A DNA stretch of 64,000 nucleotides from Linyphia triangularis (Eukaryota > Arthropoda > Arachnida > Araneae > Linyphiidae): positions 99,647,163 to 99,711,162 of the forward strand of contig OZ021724.1 of the NCBI GenBank assembly GCA_963978545.1, written 5' to 3'. A program made the translations under genes and the position numbers. Every line of letters begins with the position of its first letter. The first letter of the stretch is position 1. The notes below the pieces were generated by a model. That model was not told the origin of the DNA. It saw only the letters and a program-made list of their open reading frames with translations, and made no database searches. Positions 23,690 through 35,440 of the stretch are shown in pieces.

Positions 23690-24365
23690 ATAAGTAGCAG
23701 TTATTACGATCCAGAAATGTCCTAATAGATGAGTAGCAGTTATGATCTAGAAATGTCCTAACAGAGAAATAGAAGTTATTATGATACAGAAATGTCCTAA
23801 TAGATAAGGAGCAGTTATTACGATCTAGAAATGTCTTAACAAATAAGTAGCAGTTATGATCTAAAAATATCCTAACAGATGAATAGAAGTTATTATGATC
23901 CAGAAAAATCCTAATAGATAAGTAACAGTTATTACGATTCAGAAATGTCCTAATAGATAAGTAGCAATTACAATCTAGAAATGTCCTAACAGATAAATAG
24001 AAGTTATTATGATCCAGAAATGTCCTAATAGACAAGGAGAAGTTATTACGATCAATGAATGTCCTGGCCTACCAAACGGTATAGTGGTTAGCGTGCTAGC
24101 TTCTAGACCGCGAGGTTGCGAGTCCCGTGTTAGGCATGGGTGTTTGTAAATGTATGTTGGCTTGTCTAATGACGAAAGTTTCGGCGCATTATAGCCCTCG
24201 TGTTGCTGACTGTGCCAGATAATCTGAATACAACCAACCAACCTGATAGATAAGTAGCAGTTATTACAATTTAGAAATGTCCTAATAGATAAGTAGCAGT
24301 TATTATGTTCCAGAAATGTCTTAGTTGAAGAATAGCACTTATTATGATCTAGAAATGTCTTGATG
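23690..24365 (-). repeat. 39-bp minisatellite
   Basis: Degenerate units around GTCCTAATAGATAAGTAGCAG with period about 36-39 bp, roughly a dozen copies. On the minus strand one frame gives repeats such as YLSIRTFLDHNN, a by-product of the period of three. Confidence 0.85.
24064..24243 (+). mobile_element. SINE1 copy
   Basis: Interrupts the 39-bp minisatellite at 23690-24365. The target duplication is not clear because the target itself is repetitive. Confidence 0.85.
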
Positions 24366-25011
24366 ACAGGATCGAGAGGGTTCAAGCTCAAACCATCAGC
24401 CAAACCCACAATTTTGTTGATTATTAAAGATTTGGATGATGGTTTGAACTTGAACCTCTTTGATCAGGTTTCCAGGACATTTCTGGATCATAATAACTGC
24501 TACTTATCTATTAAGACCTCGGTTGGTTGGTTGAAGTTTTCTTGGTTCACGATGGAAACACTGCGCCGTAAAATTGTAAACAAAAATCTTATTTGAAGGG
24601 CCAGAGTCCAATTTTTTCGAAATTGAAATTTTCACGTCATCTTCAAGGTTGTAGCAGATAGTTTGATCACGCGGAGTCCTCTGGCAAATAACTATCGTAG
24701 TACTTGATATTTTGAGTAACCATTTACCTCAACCCTTATACAAGCCCTGAGGCATCAAACTTTAATACAGATTTTCTGGAGAATTGAGAAAAACCGACTA
24801 TGATTGTCCTTAGTATTTGTCTTCAATGTTTTGTTTTTTAACGACTCCTTTTGTCCCTCTTTATACACAATCAAAATTGACAAATGCTATGGAAATTAAA
24901 AGGTAAAGTCCTCCGCTTCTGACAAATAATTTTTATACAATTGCACGCAGTGTTATTTATTTGAAAATCGAAATTAAACAAAAAAGTTGGAAATAGTTGC
25001 AAAATTGCTGG

Positions 25012-25188
25012 GTTGGTTGGTTGTATTCAGATTATCTGGTGGCGTCAGCAACACGAGGGCTATAATGCGCCGAAACATTCGTCATTAGACAAGCCAACAT
25101 ACATTTACAAACGCCCATGCCTAACACGGGACTCGCAACCTCGCGGTCTAGAAGCTAGCATGCTAACCACTATACCATTTGGTCTGCC
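25012..25188 (-). mobile_element. SINE1 copy
   Basis: Reverse copy; duplication CAAAATTGCTGG at 25000-25011 and 25189-25200. Confidence 0.9.
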
Positions 25189-25302
25189 CAAAATTGCTGG
25201 GAAGTTGTGCTATAGATGCTATCTCTATAGAAACAAGCAACTCCGGAAGGTTGAGAAAACCTAAGGAATCTTGTATCTCTCAGCAATTGAATACAGTAAC
25301 TA

Positions 25303-25543
25303 TACTAAACTTCAACTTAACTAGACATCACTTAGACGGTAGATCGTCACAGTGCTCATAGGTATTTAATCCATTTTGGCGGAGTGAAGACATAATTCTC
25401 GCCAAACCTTACAGCCTTTTGTTCTCTACAGGGTTGTGGTTTGGCGAACATTATGCTTTCACGCCGCCAAAATGGATTAAATACCTATGAGGACTGTCAT
25501 GATCTACCATCTAAGTGATGTCTAGTTAAGTTGAAGTTTAGTA
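25303..25543. mobile_element. 241-bp TA hairpin MITE
   Basis: Ends TACTAAACTTCAACTTAAC and inverse, TA at both borders. The arms, about 100 bp each, form a near-perfect hairpin. Mariner-type by its TA duplication. Confidence 0.86.
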
Positions 25544-25694
25544 TAACTCTAATGAACTTTCAAAATAGCCATTTCTCTAACCAATCTTGAATTCGCAAAC
25601 TGCACTCGGACCAACTAGTATCTAAAGATGTACAGGGTAATTTTAATTTTGAGCAGATGACGAGCCATCGACACGCTGATCATGTACCTGTCTT

Positions 25695-25765
25695 TCAACG
25701 ACTGGTTGGTTGGTTACGTTTAAAATTTTTTTTGTCGCAAGAGCAACACAAGGGCCTAACTGCAC
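25695..25765 (-). repeat. SINE-type 3' module fragment
   Basis: GGTTGGTTGGTTACG followed by GTCGCAAGAGCAACACAAGGGCC resembles the 3' end of SINE1 and of the composite units, without a tRNA head. Confidence 0.5.
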
Positions 25766-25931
25766 CATTCCAACGACAGGTATTTTGAGAATTTGTTCGG
25801 GATTTTGAACATTCCCTTGATGGATTTAATGTGCAGCAGCCAACATTATTTTTATACTTCAGTGTGGCAGGCCATGAACTCAAGATCATTCGGTCATGAA
25901 ACCTTATCTGACCAAGGCATTGGGGGCTCTA

Positions 25932-26172
25932 TACTAAACTTCAACTTAACTAGACATCACTTAGACGATAGATCGTCACAGTGCTCATAGGTATTTAATC
26001 CATTTTGGCGGAGTGAAGAAATAATTCTCGCCAAACCTTACAGCCTTTTGTTCTCTATAGGGTTGTGGTTTGGCGAGAATTATGTCTTCACTCCGCCAAA
26101 ATGGTTTAAATACCTATGAGCACTGTGACGATCTATCGTCTAATTGATGTCTAGTTAAGTTGAAGTTTAGTA
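25932..26172. mobile_element. 241-bp TA hairpin MITE
   Basis: Same family and length as 25303-25543, only 390 bp away, same orientation; TA at 25930-25931 and 26173-26174. Confidence 0.86.
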
Positions 26173-26526
26173 TAGTTGGGGATAGGATTTTTTTGTTTAC
26201 TTAATATTGAAATTTTACTATTTGAATTGCTTGTGTAAACGTGGTAATCAACTTATTTAAACTACGCATCGATATAGAACCTACCAAAAATATCGACATG
26301 CGTTCAAATTTGAATTTATTTGTCTCTAACGGGGGGATAGTATAAAAGTAACTGCCGTAGAATCAAATCGTGTTTTGATTTAAGATTGGTTGCATGGAGA
26401 ACTTTTCTCAAGCAGAACGTTCCGTTCTATGGAAGGGTAGATTGGCCACATAGAAAGAGGAGTTCATGGCCTCTAACCTGTATTTAAGTCAGGACACACA
26501 TTTGATCTACAGATTTGGATAAAAAC

Positions 26527-27170
26527 TAGATGTTGGCGATATATCGATACGACGATATTTTATCGATATTTAAAAAATAATATCGATATTAAAAATAGCG
26601 ATACAAGTCACCGATATATCGATATTTTTAAACATTTTTAGTTTTTTGATGATCGTTTTGTAGTTCCATGTGTTTTTTCGATTTTCTTAATTCCAAAACC
26701 TTCAAAACTAAAGTTTGGACTTGGCTCAGAGACAGTTAAAATGGCACCCTAACCAAAAAGAAAACATAATGTAAAGGAAAGAAAAGATCATTTATTAGTT
26801 GTCATTAACACAGTGCAGTTTCTGTTGCCAACGTGTGACTGAAATTTGCATCTAATTTTAAATATTAAAAACATCTCTATCACAAAATTTGTGGTAAACT
26901 ACTTTTCTAAATTTCTTCTTTAAGAATAAATGAGAATTTATGCATCGACATCCAAATGTATTTTATTTATTCTGATTTATAATATAATTTATTTATTAAA
27001 ACAATTTTTATAATTTATTGACTAGAAATTTTTTTATAATTTATTTACTAAAACAATTTTTATAATTTATTTATTAAAACAATTTTATAGTTTATTTATT
27101 AAAACAATTTTGGCATGAATTCGTGAAAAGTAGAAATTTGCCCCGAAAAACTTCGTTTCTGGCAAAATTG
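26527..27170. mobile_element. hAT-like MITE, right end missing, same R2 fragment
   Basis: Starts TAGATGTTGGCGATATATCG and carries the same R2 segment (about 26800-27118) with the same junctions as 46718-47492. It breaks off after CTGGCAAAATTG, so no duplication can be checked. Confidence 0.8.
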
Positions 27171-27324
27171 TCTGGACATATTATGTCTGGTTGAAAAGTC
27201 ATACACCTTCGTATCATGGAAGTGCCAATAAAATCAAAACGCAATCCTTAATCTCTTTTTGCGATCACGACGCAATGGGACGGTTCAGGGAAAAAGGTGT
27301 TCAACATTGACTCTTCTCCATCGG

Positions 27325-27656
27325 TCTAGATCAACAACTGGATAGACTACTTAATCCTGGGAAAATGAAGCCGTAGCCATATGCGATTGGGTGGATAAAA
27401 ATACGGATTGTCGAGGTTCGAAAATAAAATTTTGGGTTGTACACAGCAGAAATGTCAATAGTAGACCTTAATTACTAATAATGTGCAAACAAACATCTAC
27501 TCTAGCACTTTACAAGGTTTCTCGCATTCCCATCCAACTATAAAAGTGAACTGTGATTGGTTAATCATCCACCCAACGTCATCAACCACCGGCGTGTTTT
27601 TCTCCTTGCATTGACATCGTAGCAGTCTATCCAGTTGTTTATCTATATCGATGCTC
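27325..27656. repeat. R8 repeat, copy 2
   Basis: Ends CAACAACTGGATAGACTAC and GTAGCAGTCTATCCAGTTG. It has the continuous sequence GAAGCCGTAGCCATATGC where copy 1 has the hAT element. Confidence 0.72.
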
Positions 27657-27882
27657 TTCCCAGGATCTTCCCATTACAGTTATCACCACTAATATCGCCA
27701 ACTTGTGGATAGTACATGTTTGGATATTGATTTGAAACCAAAAGAAGGATGAAAAAAATCCTCATAGAGATCTCTATTAGCAACTTTCCCTAAAACTATA
27801 GTCCAAGGCAATCTATCCTGACCTCATTGAATGCGCTGTAGGATGGGTCCTTCAGCGTAAGAGATATAGCTCCGAGAATATC

Positions 27883-28098
27883 ACAACTTATATAGTGATA
27901 TCGATAACTTATATAGTGATATCGATAACTTATATAGTGATATCGATAACTTATATAGTGATATCGATAACTTATATAGTGATATCGATAACTTATATAG
28001 TGATATCGATAACTTATATAGTGATATCGATAACTTATATAGTGATATCGATAACTTATATAGTGATATCGATAACTTATATAGTGATATCGATAACT
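27883..28098. repeat. 21-bp minisatellite, about 10 units
   Basis: Unit ACTTATATAGTGATATCGATA, essentially without variation between units. As 21 is a multiple of 3 and the unit lacks stops in several frames, it yields periodic ORFs on both strands that are not genes. Confidence 0.95.
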
Positions 28099-28239
28099 TG
28101 CGCACATAGTTTTGTATTAAACTTAAATATATGTTGATAAAAAAAAGAAAATAAACACTTCTAAATTTTTATTTTACTTAATAATTTACTTTTCTAACCA
28201 CGGTTACTATAAGAGTTTTAACCAATCATATGGCTTTGA

Positions 28240-28350
28240 CCGAGCTATTTCATGACGTCACTCACTTGGCGAATCACTATTGGCTAACCCTTTCTCCTCA
28301 CAGCTCAAGACGTCATGTGTAAGAATATTACGCAGCCAATCAGCGCTTAG
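28240..28350. promoter_or_regulatory. CRE and CCAAT cluster inside a TIR element
   Basis: Contains TGACGTCA at about 28253, TATTGGCTAA (inverted CCAAT) at about 28278, AGACGTCATG at about 28309 and CAGCCAATCAGCG at about 28334. The clustering resembles a promoter; activity is inferred only. Confidence 0.4.
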
Positions 28351-28516
28351 TAAGACTGGATCGCACATCACTGTAGCGGATTCAGTGAGGTCAGGATAAG
28401 CTGTATTGGACTATAGATAAAATATGTTTGTTAGCATGGGCATTATGGGTATTTCAATTGGCATGATTTGCTTGCAGAGCAGAAACCTTTTATATGCTAT
28501 CTATAAATTCTAGTTA

Positions 28517-29180
28517 TAGTCCGAGATGCTACTGCAATTTTTGGACCCCATCGGACATCATTCTGAATTTTTTATAGAAATTGCAGAAAAGGGAGTTGAT
28601 TACGAATCCACTGGTCTGTCGTGGCAAAAATGGCCGAAACTGGTCAAAAATCGACTTGGAATGAGTTGAACTAATATCCGATTGCCAAATATGTCATAAC
28701 TTGCCAAAAAGAGAACACACTTTTTCGTCTGGCAACCCATTGCATTTTGATTTTCAATGAGAAAAAGCGCAAACGATTTCTGATCTCTGGCTCGGAAAAC
28801 TTGTATCTTTTATAAGTAAGCCAAATTGGGTGACATCAGTTACGTCATCAGTGACGTAATGTTTATTGCCAATTTGGCTCATTTGTGAAAGATGCAAGGA
28901 AGCCATAGCCACACATCCGAATCGTCTGCAACCTCCATAATTGAAATTTAAAGAGTGAGGGTTACCAAATAAAAAAAAAATGCTCATTATTTGACAAGTT
29001 ATGGCGCATTTGGCAACTAGATTAAGTTCAACTTTTTAAAAGTCGATTTTTGACCAGTTTCGGCCATTTTTGCCACGGCAGACCAGTGGATTCGTAATCT
29101 ACTCATTTTTCTCCAATTTCTATAAAAATTTCAGAATGATGTTCGATGGGGTCCAAAAATTGCAGTCGCCTCTCACTCTA
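28517..29180. mobile_element. PIF/Harbinger-like foldback MITE
   Basis: 664 bp; TTA at 28514-28516 and 29181-29183. The two arms are highly similar, suggesting either recent spread or arm homogenisation. Confidence 0.82.
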
Positions 29181-29183
29181 TTA

Positions 29184-30458
29184 GAGATGTTCACAGTTAA
29201 AGTGGAAATTATTGTTGTTACCCCATAGGTCAAATGACGAAGACGGTAAAGATAGCGAATTTATAAAAATTATATTTTAAGTCCAGAAGTTTCTTTTAGT
29301 GGGTGTAAATTGTAGAAGCAGTGTTAATATTAGAATGAAATGAACAGTAAAATGGTAAAATTAGCCACCAATATAAAGTGCCAGAGGCAGGTGTCATGTA
29401 GCCTCAGGACAATAATGTGAGCCAGTTTTGAAGAATAAAGTTGGAAAATACCAACTTACAAATGAAGAGCTTAGTTTACCCTGAGTTATTCAATGTCGAA
29501 AATATGAATCAGACAGCACTACGTTAGCATGCATTGAGTAAACGCAGTTATGACGTCAATTCCCACTGGCAAAAGCTTTTTTACATTGGATGTTCAGACA
29601 ATCACCAGAAACAAACGTGTCATTTACCACTTTCAAAAGGTATGACGTCACGTGCATGGTCGTCACCTTTTTCCCCATTCCGCGACTGGCAATGGCTGCG
29701 AGTGTCAGATTGGGGTTTCGCTTCCAAAACCAGAACGAAATGTGGCCAAAAAGATATTTCTTTTTGAGAAGGAGAAAAGGGGAATTTTTCACGATGGGGG
29801 TTATGGCAATAGTTTCCCCTGCTTTTCGGATTCAGCGTTGAGCCCCCCCAAGGGGGGGTTGCCAGCTAATTATTTTTTTTGTGTGTTGTTATTTCTTTTT
29901 CGTGTGGCCGGGATTAAATATTAATCATAAGCTGTCAAGCACAGAATCGGGTCTTTACCGGGAGAAGCTTAGAGAGTGCAGCGACGTTTCTTTATTTGAA
30001 GAATATTACCGCTCTTTGAAAATCGTTTTTGAAGTAAATAAGATAGGGATAATTAATTATGATCGTGAGTTTATTGAGGAACGGCCTTTTATCACTTTTT
30101 ATGGGAACTTATATTAGAATTGCTGAGAAAAAGAGTGGCTATTTCATGGTCGATGAATTCAAGGTTGTGGTACGAAATTTCTGAGAACTATCTGCATTTT
30201 TATATCAATAACGAGGACTTTTTCATTAAGACTGTGGAAAAGTTCTACATTTTAAGTTGTTGTACAATATGTGGCTACCTCAAATAACAGATAAAACTTC
30301 TGTGCAATGGAGTACTCTTTTGCACAGCGGTAAAGTATCTCTCTCGAGTTCCAATGGTCTTGGGATCGAGGCTCGTCGCCCACAGCGAAAAAGCTGCATT
30401 ACGATTTATTGGTGACCCGGACGTGACGCTTTATTGGGATCGCAAGAAATATAAAGGG
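29184..30458. other. Mostly unique DNA, no gene assigned
   Basis: Less AT-rich than most of the window. Overlapping ORFs of 77-90 codons (29534-30117) lie in competing frames on both strands and match nothing I know. TGACGTCA-type words occur at about 29551 and 29642. A weak tRNA-like segment near 30333-30400 might be a decayed SINE. Confidence 0.4.
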
Positions 30459-31203
30459 GAGTTTAAACCTTTTGACACCAACAAAAACAGCTTTTTTTTG
30501 CGTAATGCTTGATACCTTTTTTTAATTGTAATTTTTTATGCGGTACAATGCTGATTTCCTTCCTGAAAAACAATAATTATTTTAGACATAAGTATGTTAT
30601 TTAAAAGTTATCAAGTGAAACGTATTGATGAAAAATATAGAAAAAAATATTTTAACATAAGTTTACCCGCAAGTTATTCTATTAGGTCTCAGAAATAAAC
30701 TCAATATTAATATCGGAAATTAAAGCTAATTTATGGGTTTATTCGTTAAAGCAGAATTATCTTTTAATATAATATAAAAATATTTTTATGTAAAAAAATT
30801 AAAGTATAAATTAAATTTTTGTTCTAACTATAAATGACGTTTTATATATAAAAAAAAACTTGTCATCTATATTCTTCAGAGAATGTAAAACTATCACGTG
30901 TATATCCATAAGTTTTTTTTTTTTTAAAAGGATAGAAAAATAACTTTTATTTTTTAGTATTGTGGGTAACTTATATTCATAATTTTTTTTCCTAAATTTT
31001 CCATCATTACGTTTCACTTGATAACTTTTTAAAAAACACACTTATGCTTAGAATATTTAATGCTTTTCAAGAAGGAAATAAACATTATGTTGCATAGTAA
31101 AAATTTTAATTAAAAATAGAAAATACTTTTTACTCTAAAGCATATAGAAGTTAATCAAGAAAAGTTGTTTTTTCTGTCGTCAAAAGGTTTAAAAGGGGAT
31201 TAG
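30459..31203. mobile_element. Long palindromic MITE
   Basis: Ends AGGGGAGTTTAAACCTTTTGAC and the inverse GTCAAAAGGTTTAAAAGGGG. Inner inverse blocks AGTTATCAAGTGAAACGTA (30608-30626) and its partner near 31010 extend the palindrome. AT-rich, no coding. The class is unknown because the duplication is unclear. Confidence 0.68.
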
Positions 31204-32111
31204 AACTCACATTTTTTTAAATTCTCAAAAAAAAAAAAAAAAAAAAATCTTGTTACAAATAATATAAATAGTTTTTAATAAAATGGCATAAAAAATTTGT
31301 TTCTATCATTAGTAGAGCTTGAAATATTTAAGTTTTTGCTACACAACTGTATCTCAGACATGAAAGCTTGAAACTTTGAAACTGTTTTTCTCTGTGATGG
31401 CCTTTTGTGCCTTTTTTGAATTTAAACTGATATAACTTAAAAACTACTTGTTATAAATGTATGAAACTTTCCGCAATTATTTTTCCCATATATTTCTTTA
31501 ATTTGTCATCAAGAATCATATTATGGATTTTATACAGTTTTTGCAAATTTTTTTATTTTTTAAAATTTTTTTTTTTAATTACTTTATTGAAAAATCCTGA
31601 AGACAATTTTATAAAGTAATTTTATGCAAAAAACTAGTGATTTTTTTAAAAAAGATTTTTCAACATATCAAATTTAGAAAAAATTAAAATTTTAAAGTTT
31701 TTTAACTTAAAAAAAAAAAAAAAAAAAAAAAAAAACTGTTATAAACTTTTAAATTTAATTTTAAGTTTCAAAGCATAATACAATACGGCATCAATAATTT
31801 TAGAAAAACAATACCAAAGATTAAGATTATAGAATTTTGAGTCCCAGACCCCCCCCCCCCCCCCCTCCTTAAATATTGCAAGGTTTTTGAGAAAGGACTC
31901 ATAAAAATTAAAACGATCCAACTTCAAAACAGTGAGAGACTGGAAGAACCGATAAGTGATGTATTAGATAGACTGCTATAAAATTGTAAATACACAAAAC
32001 CAATTGAGGCGAGTAAATTTAATGACAGCATAGCGAGAACAGGGAACGATCCCTAACAGTTCTTCCTCTTGACGATTTTATATAATTGAGGCTAACTTAT
32101 AGACGAACATA
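31204..32111. other. AT-rich DNA with homopolymers
   Basis: Poly-A near 31230 and 31710-31735, poly-C at 31850-31865. No gene seen. Confidence 0.5.
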
Positions 32112-32250
32112 TACAGGGTGTCTATAAAATGTTGGACACATTCTGATTTTGAATAATTCTTAAAATAGTGAAGATATAAACAAACTTATGGCATTTAAAC
32201 ATAGAATAACTCATGAATTTTTTTTTATAGTGAACGTTGCCAGAGAAAAT

Positions 32251-32770
32251 TTCCTTTTTCCATTTTAATTGCATTTCTTTTGTAAATATCGTCTGCCGGT
32301 GTTATTAATTTTATGTATTTCTCGTTTCTTTTGTAAATATCGTCTGCTCGTGTTATTAATAGTATGTTTTCAAAACCGTAAAATTTCCTTTTTCCATTTT
32401 AATTGCATTTCTTTTGTAAATATCGTCTGCCCGTGTTATTAATTTTATGTATTTCTCGTTTCTTTTAAAAATATCGTCTGCTCGTGTTATTAATAGTATG
32501 TTTTCAAAACCGTAAAATTTCCTTTTTCCATTTCAATTGCATTTCTTTTGTAAATATCGTCTGCCCGTGTTATTAATTTTATGTATTTCTCGTTTCTTTT
32601 GGAAATATCGTCTGCTCGTGTTATTAATAGTATGTTTTTAAAACCGTAAAATTTCCTTTTTCCATTTTAATTGCATTTCTTTTGTAAATATCGTCAGCCC
32701 GTGTTATTAATTTTATGTATTTCTCGTTTCTTTTGGAAATATCGTCTGCTCGTGTTATTAATAGTAAGTT
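32251..32770 (+). repeat. 134-bp tandem repeat, about 3.9 units
   Basis: Units start at 32251, 32385, 32519 and 32653 (TTCCTTTTTCCATTT), period exactly 134. Each unit itself contains a half-repeat (AAATATCGTCTGC twice), so an older duplication of about 65 bp preceded amplification. Units differ at only a few bases. Confidence 0.9.
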
Positions 32771-32776
32771 TTTCTC

Positions 32777-33028
32777 TCTTGGCAACCCGGATCACCTGAT
32801 ATAACGCCACTAGACTTTTTCCTTTGGGGATTCGTAAAGGACATCGTCTACAGGAGAAAAGTGTCGAATGTTGATGACTTAAAGACCAGGATTACAGTCG
32901 CAATAGCCACTGTAGATGCCGACATGCTTGCCCGTATCTAGCGCGAAATTGACTACGTCTTGATATTCTCCGTACGACGAAAGGCGCACTTGTGGCAGTC
33001 TATTGACAAGGGTCCTAAAACTTTTTGA
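32777..33028 (+). pseudogene. Mariner transposase C-terminal relic
   Basis: One frame reads GSPDITPLDFFLWGFVKDIVY and continues to an in-frame TAG (32939-32941) where the family normally has tryptophan, then REIDYV. The SPD aspartate is the third catalytic residue of the mariner triad. The first two catalytic regions are gone, replaced by the tandem array. Confidence 0.82.
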
Positions 33029-33342
33029 GTCTATCTAACCATTGGCGTTATGGATTTAAATTTATCTTCATTCTTTTGTGAATTATTCAACACAAAAATG
33101 ATTGCAACATTTTATAGACACACTGTATTACATAACGTGCTGATATGACCATTAAACTTCACCATAGAAAAATAGTATAGCAGTAAAATGTAGACCAGAT
33201 AACCACTTGGCAACAATACTTCCGTTAGGTCAAAAGAGGCAGATATCAAAAAAGGCATTGTATAAAAAAAGTCGGTATATGGTACCTAGCGTGAAAGTTA
33301 CTGCATGAGATTATTAACATTTTGATGATGTCTGAAACAATT

Positions 33343-33531
33343 CGGCCGACCAAACGGTATAGTGGTTAGCGTGCTAGGTTCTAGATCGCGAGGTTGCGGG
33401 TTCCGAGTCCCGTGTAAGGCATGGGTGTTTGTAAATGTATGTTGGCTTGTCAAATGACGAATATTTCGGCGCATTATAGCCCTCGTGTTGCTGGCGGCGC
33501 CAGATAATCTGAAAACAACCAACCAACCAAA
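33343..33531 (+). mobile_element. SINE1 copy
   Basis: Full length; duplication CTGAAACAATT at 33332-33342 and 33532-33542. Confidence 0.9.
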
Positions 33532-33775
33532 CTGAAACAATTTGTTTAAAAATGTTCCTCATCTAAAATGCATTTTACAATTATCAATGTTTTGTGAAGG
33601 GATTTCAGATATGAATGTGTTTGAATGATTATGTAGCATTATATTTACTTAAATTGAAAATGAACTCAAAGCCTGAAGTTAATTTCTTTTAGAAGTTATG
33701 AATTAAATATCACAGCAAGACTTAATTAGAATTTTTGAGAAACTTCATATTCCCCCAAAAAAGAATATCTATGTA

Positions 33776-34236
33776 CAGTAGAATCTCGATTAACCGACCA
33801 AATTCGGACCAAAGGTAGGTCGGTTAAGCAAAAATTCCCGATGAAAGAAAGTTGTAAAAAACAATAAAAAGTAAATGATTTTCGTTTATTGAATACAGGA
33901 CTTTTAATGTTTTTTTATGACATAATTGTTGGAAATGAGTTTTTGTTGCAATAATCTTGATAATCTTTGTTTCGCTGCTCTATTCCGGAGTCTTTTTGAA
34001 GGCAATAGTTCAGTTTGATCTGCATCCGAAGGTTGCTCTAACCACGTCAGTTCTTTAGAAAAACAGTCAAAAGCCTCACCATTACTTATGTAACTTTAGA
34101 GCAAGGAAAAAGATTACAGTTTAAAAAGGAACAAAGGATTTATTACTCATTTGGGAGATTTTTGATGTCGACTAAATGATTGCCGGTTAACAGAAAATTC
34201 CGGATAAAGGAGGGACGGTTAATCGAGGTTCTACTA
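33776..34236 (-). mobile_element. Pogo/Tigger-like deletion derivative
   Basis: 461 bp; ends CAGTAGAATCTCGATTAACC and inverse, TA at 33774-33775 and 34237-34238. The minus strand keeps a transposase C-terminal stretch (motifs LTWLEQPSDADQTELLPSKR, AAKQRLSRLLQQKL) ending in TAA and followed by AATAAA. Assignment to pogo/Tigger rests on the end sequence and TA duplication. Confidence 0.78.
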
Positions 34237-34238
34237 TA

Positions 34239-35436
34239 ATTGATTTGTGAGAAATGTGTTATATCATTATTGGAAATTAAACCGGAATTTACTTCTACTA
34301 ATATCCAATTATACCTTTAATTTTTCGAAAAACACAGCTTACAAAATTATTAATCTTAAAATAATTTAGACATAAATAATACTACTAATTGGTTTCGCGT
34401 ACATGTAATATAACTTGGGCGTGATTCAGTTTATTAAAGGTAACTAAACTCTGATATATTCCATCGCGTTTCGAAAATAATTAAATTCCTACGCAATCAC
34501 ATATCCAAGCAAAAATATAAACATAAGATATCGCATGTCTACGCTGTAGATAATTAATTTAATCTTACCTAATAAGAAGCTTTATATCTATCCATCACAT
34601 TCTACCGGATACATGCAAAATATGTAGAATCCAATTAAGAGTTTAATTTCAAACCTTTTAGAAAGAATTCCTTTATTGGATAAGAACCTACTTAAAAATA
34701 ATGAAGCATTTATTCCAATATCACACTCTTTCTCCAAAATAAATAAATTCTCTCGCTGTGGAGGTTTAATCACAACTTACCGAAAACATTATGAAAATAA
34801 GCCCTTTAAATTCTATTATCATTATGCGCTACCTTCTGAATTTAATAACGCGTTTATATAGCCTTCACAGTATAAGTGCTGTTTTATGTATTAGAATTTT
34901 TATTCCCCCCCCCCCCCCTTTCATAAAATGTTCGTTAAAAACGAGCGAAAATTGCGAGCTCTTTTTTTTTTTTTTTTTCTTCTTACTTCTGAGTGTTAGT
35001 GGCATGAACGAAATTTCTTGGCTAATTACGTTTTGTTTTAAAACACGTCGCTCAGGCAGTTGACGATGTTTGGGGATATTATTGTAAGGATTATGGATTG
35101 AAAAACGTGATTGTGTAAGTAAAAACAAGCACCAAGGAAAATTGTATTATGCTCGTTAACTTCGTTATAATTGGTTGTTATTTATTTTAGTTTTATCCCT
35201 CGGCGTGAAGTATAAAGTAATTGGATTAAATTACATAATGGATTTATTTTGTATTCATAAACTGTATGACGTAGTTGGACTGGTAAATGCAATGACTAAT
35301 ATATTATTTTATAAAATCATCAGGGATATGTCCAATCTTTGGTCGATATAAAAACATTCCGCCATCGCCAATTTATACCAATAATGTATGACATGAGTAA
35401 GAAACTTTTTGTTTGTTATTTTCTTTATTCATAACA
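34239..35436. other. No feature recognised
   Basis: AT-rich; poly-C (34906-34918) and poly-T (34962-34978). ORFs of 60-90 codons show no motif. Confidence 0.5.
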
Positions 35437-35440
35437 CTAT

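Larger units (their letters stand above)
23590..24592. mobile_element. Foldback element with a 39-bp minisatellite core
   Basis: The outer about 110 bp on each side are inverse copies (TGTTTACAATTTCACGGCGC left; GCGCCGTAAAATTGTAAACA right, plus TTCAACCAACCAACC). The core is the tandem array 23690-24365, split by SINE1 at 24064-24243; an inverted unit occurs at 24474-24513. Confidence 0.75.
27799..28413. mobile_element. TIR element carrying a 21-bp minisatellite
   Basis: Ends TATAGTCCAAGGCAATC and TACAGCTTATCCTGACCTC-type inverse ending TTGGACTATA. The outer about 45 bp are inverse copies, with probable TA borders. The inside holds the minisatellite 27883-28098 and a CRE/CCAAT-rich block (28240-28350). 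No transposase. Confidence 0.75.
32114..33125 (+). mobile_element. Mariner-like element carrying a 134-bp minisatellite
   Basis: Ends CAGGGTGTCTATAAAATG and its inverse at 33108-33125, TA at 32112-32113 and 33126-33127. The left half has become a tandem array (32251-32770); the right half keeps the transposase C terminus. Confidence 0.83.

Noticed and set aside
23436..24409. 199- and 144-codon minus-strand ORFs with 13-residue repeats
   Set aside because: They follow the 39-bp minisatellite and run into SINE1 and arm sequence; no conserved domain.
23690..28098. CRISPR-like arrays
   Set aside because: The repeats are contiguous or degenerate with no unique spacers, and the window is eukaryotic.
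27796..28137. Periodic ORFs on both strands (7-residue repeats)
   Set aside because: Produced by the 21-bp minisatellite; open frames on both strands over the same bases and no other coding sign.
29652..30117. Small protein genes
   Set aside because: Several competing frames, no motif and no start or splice context.
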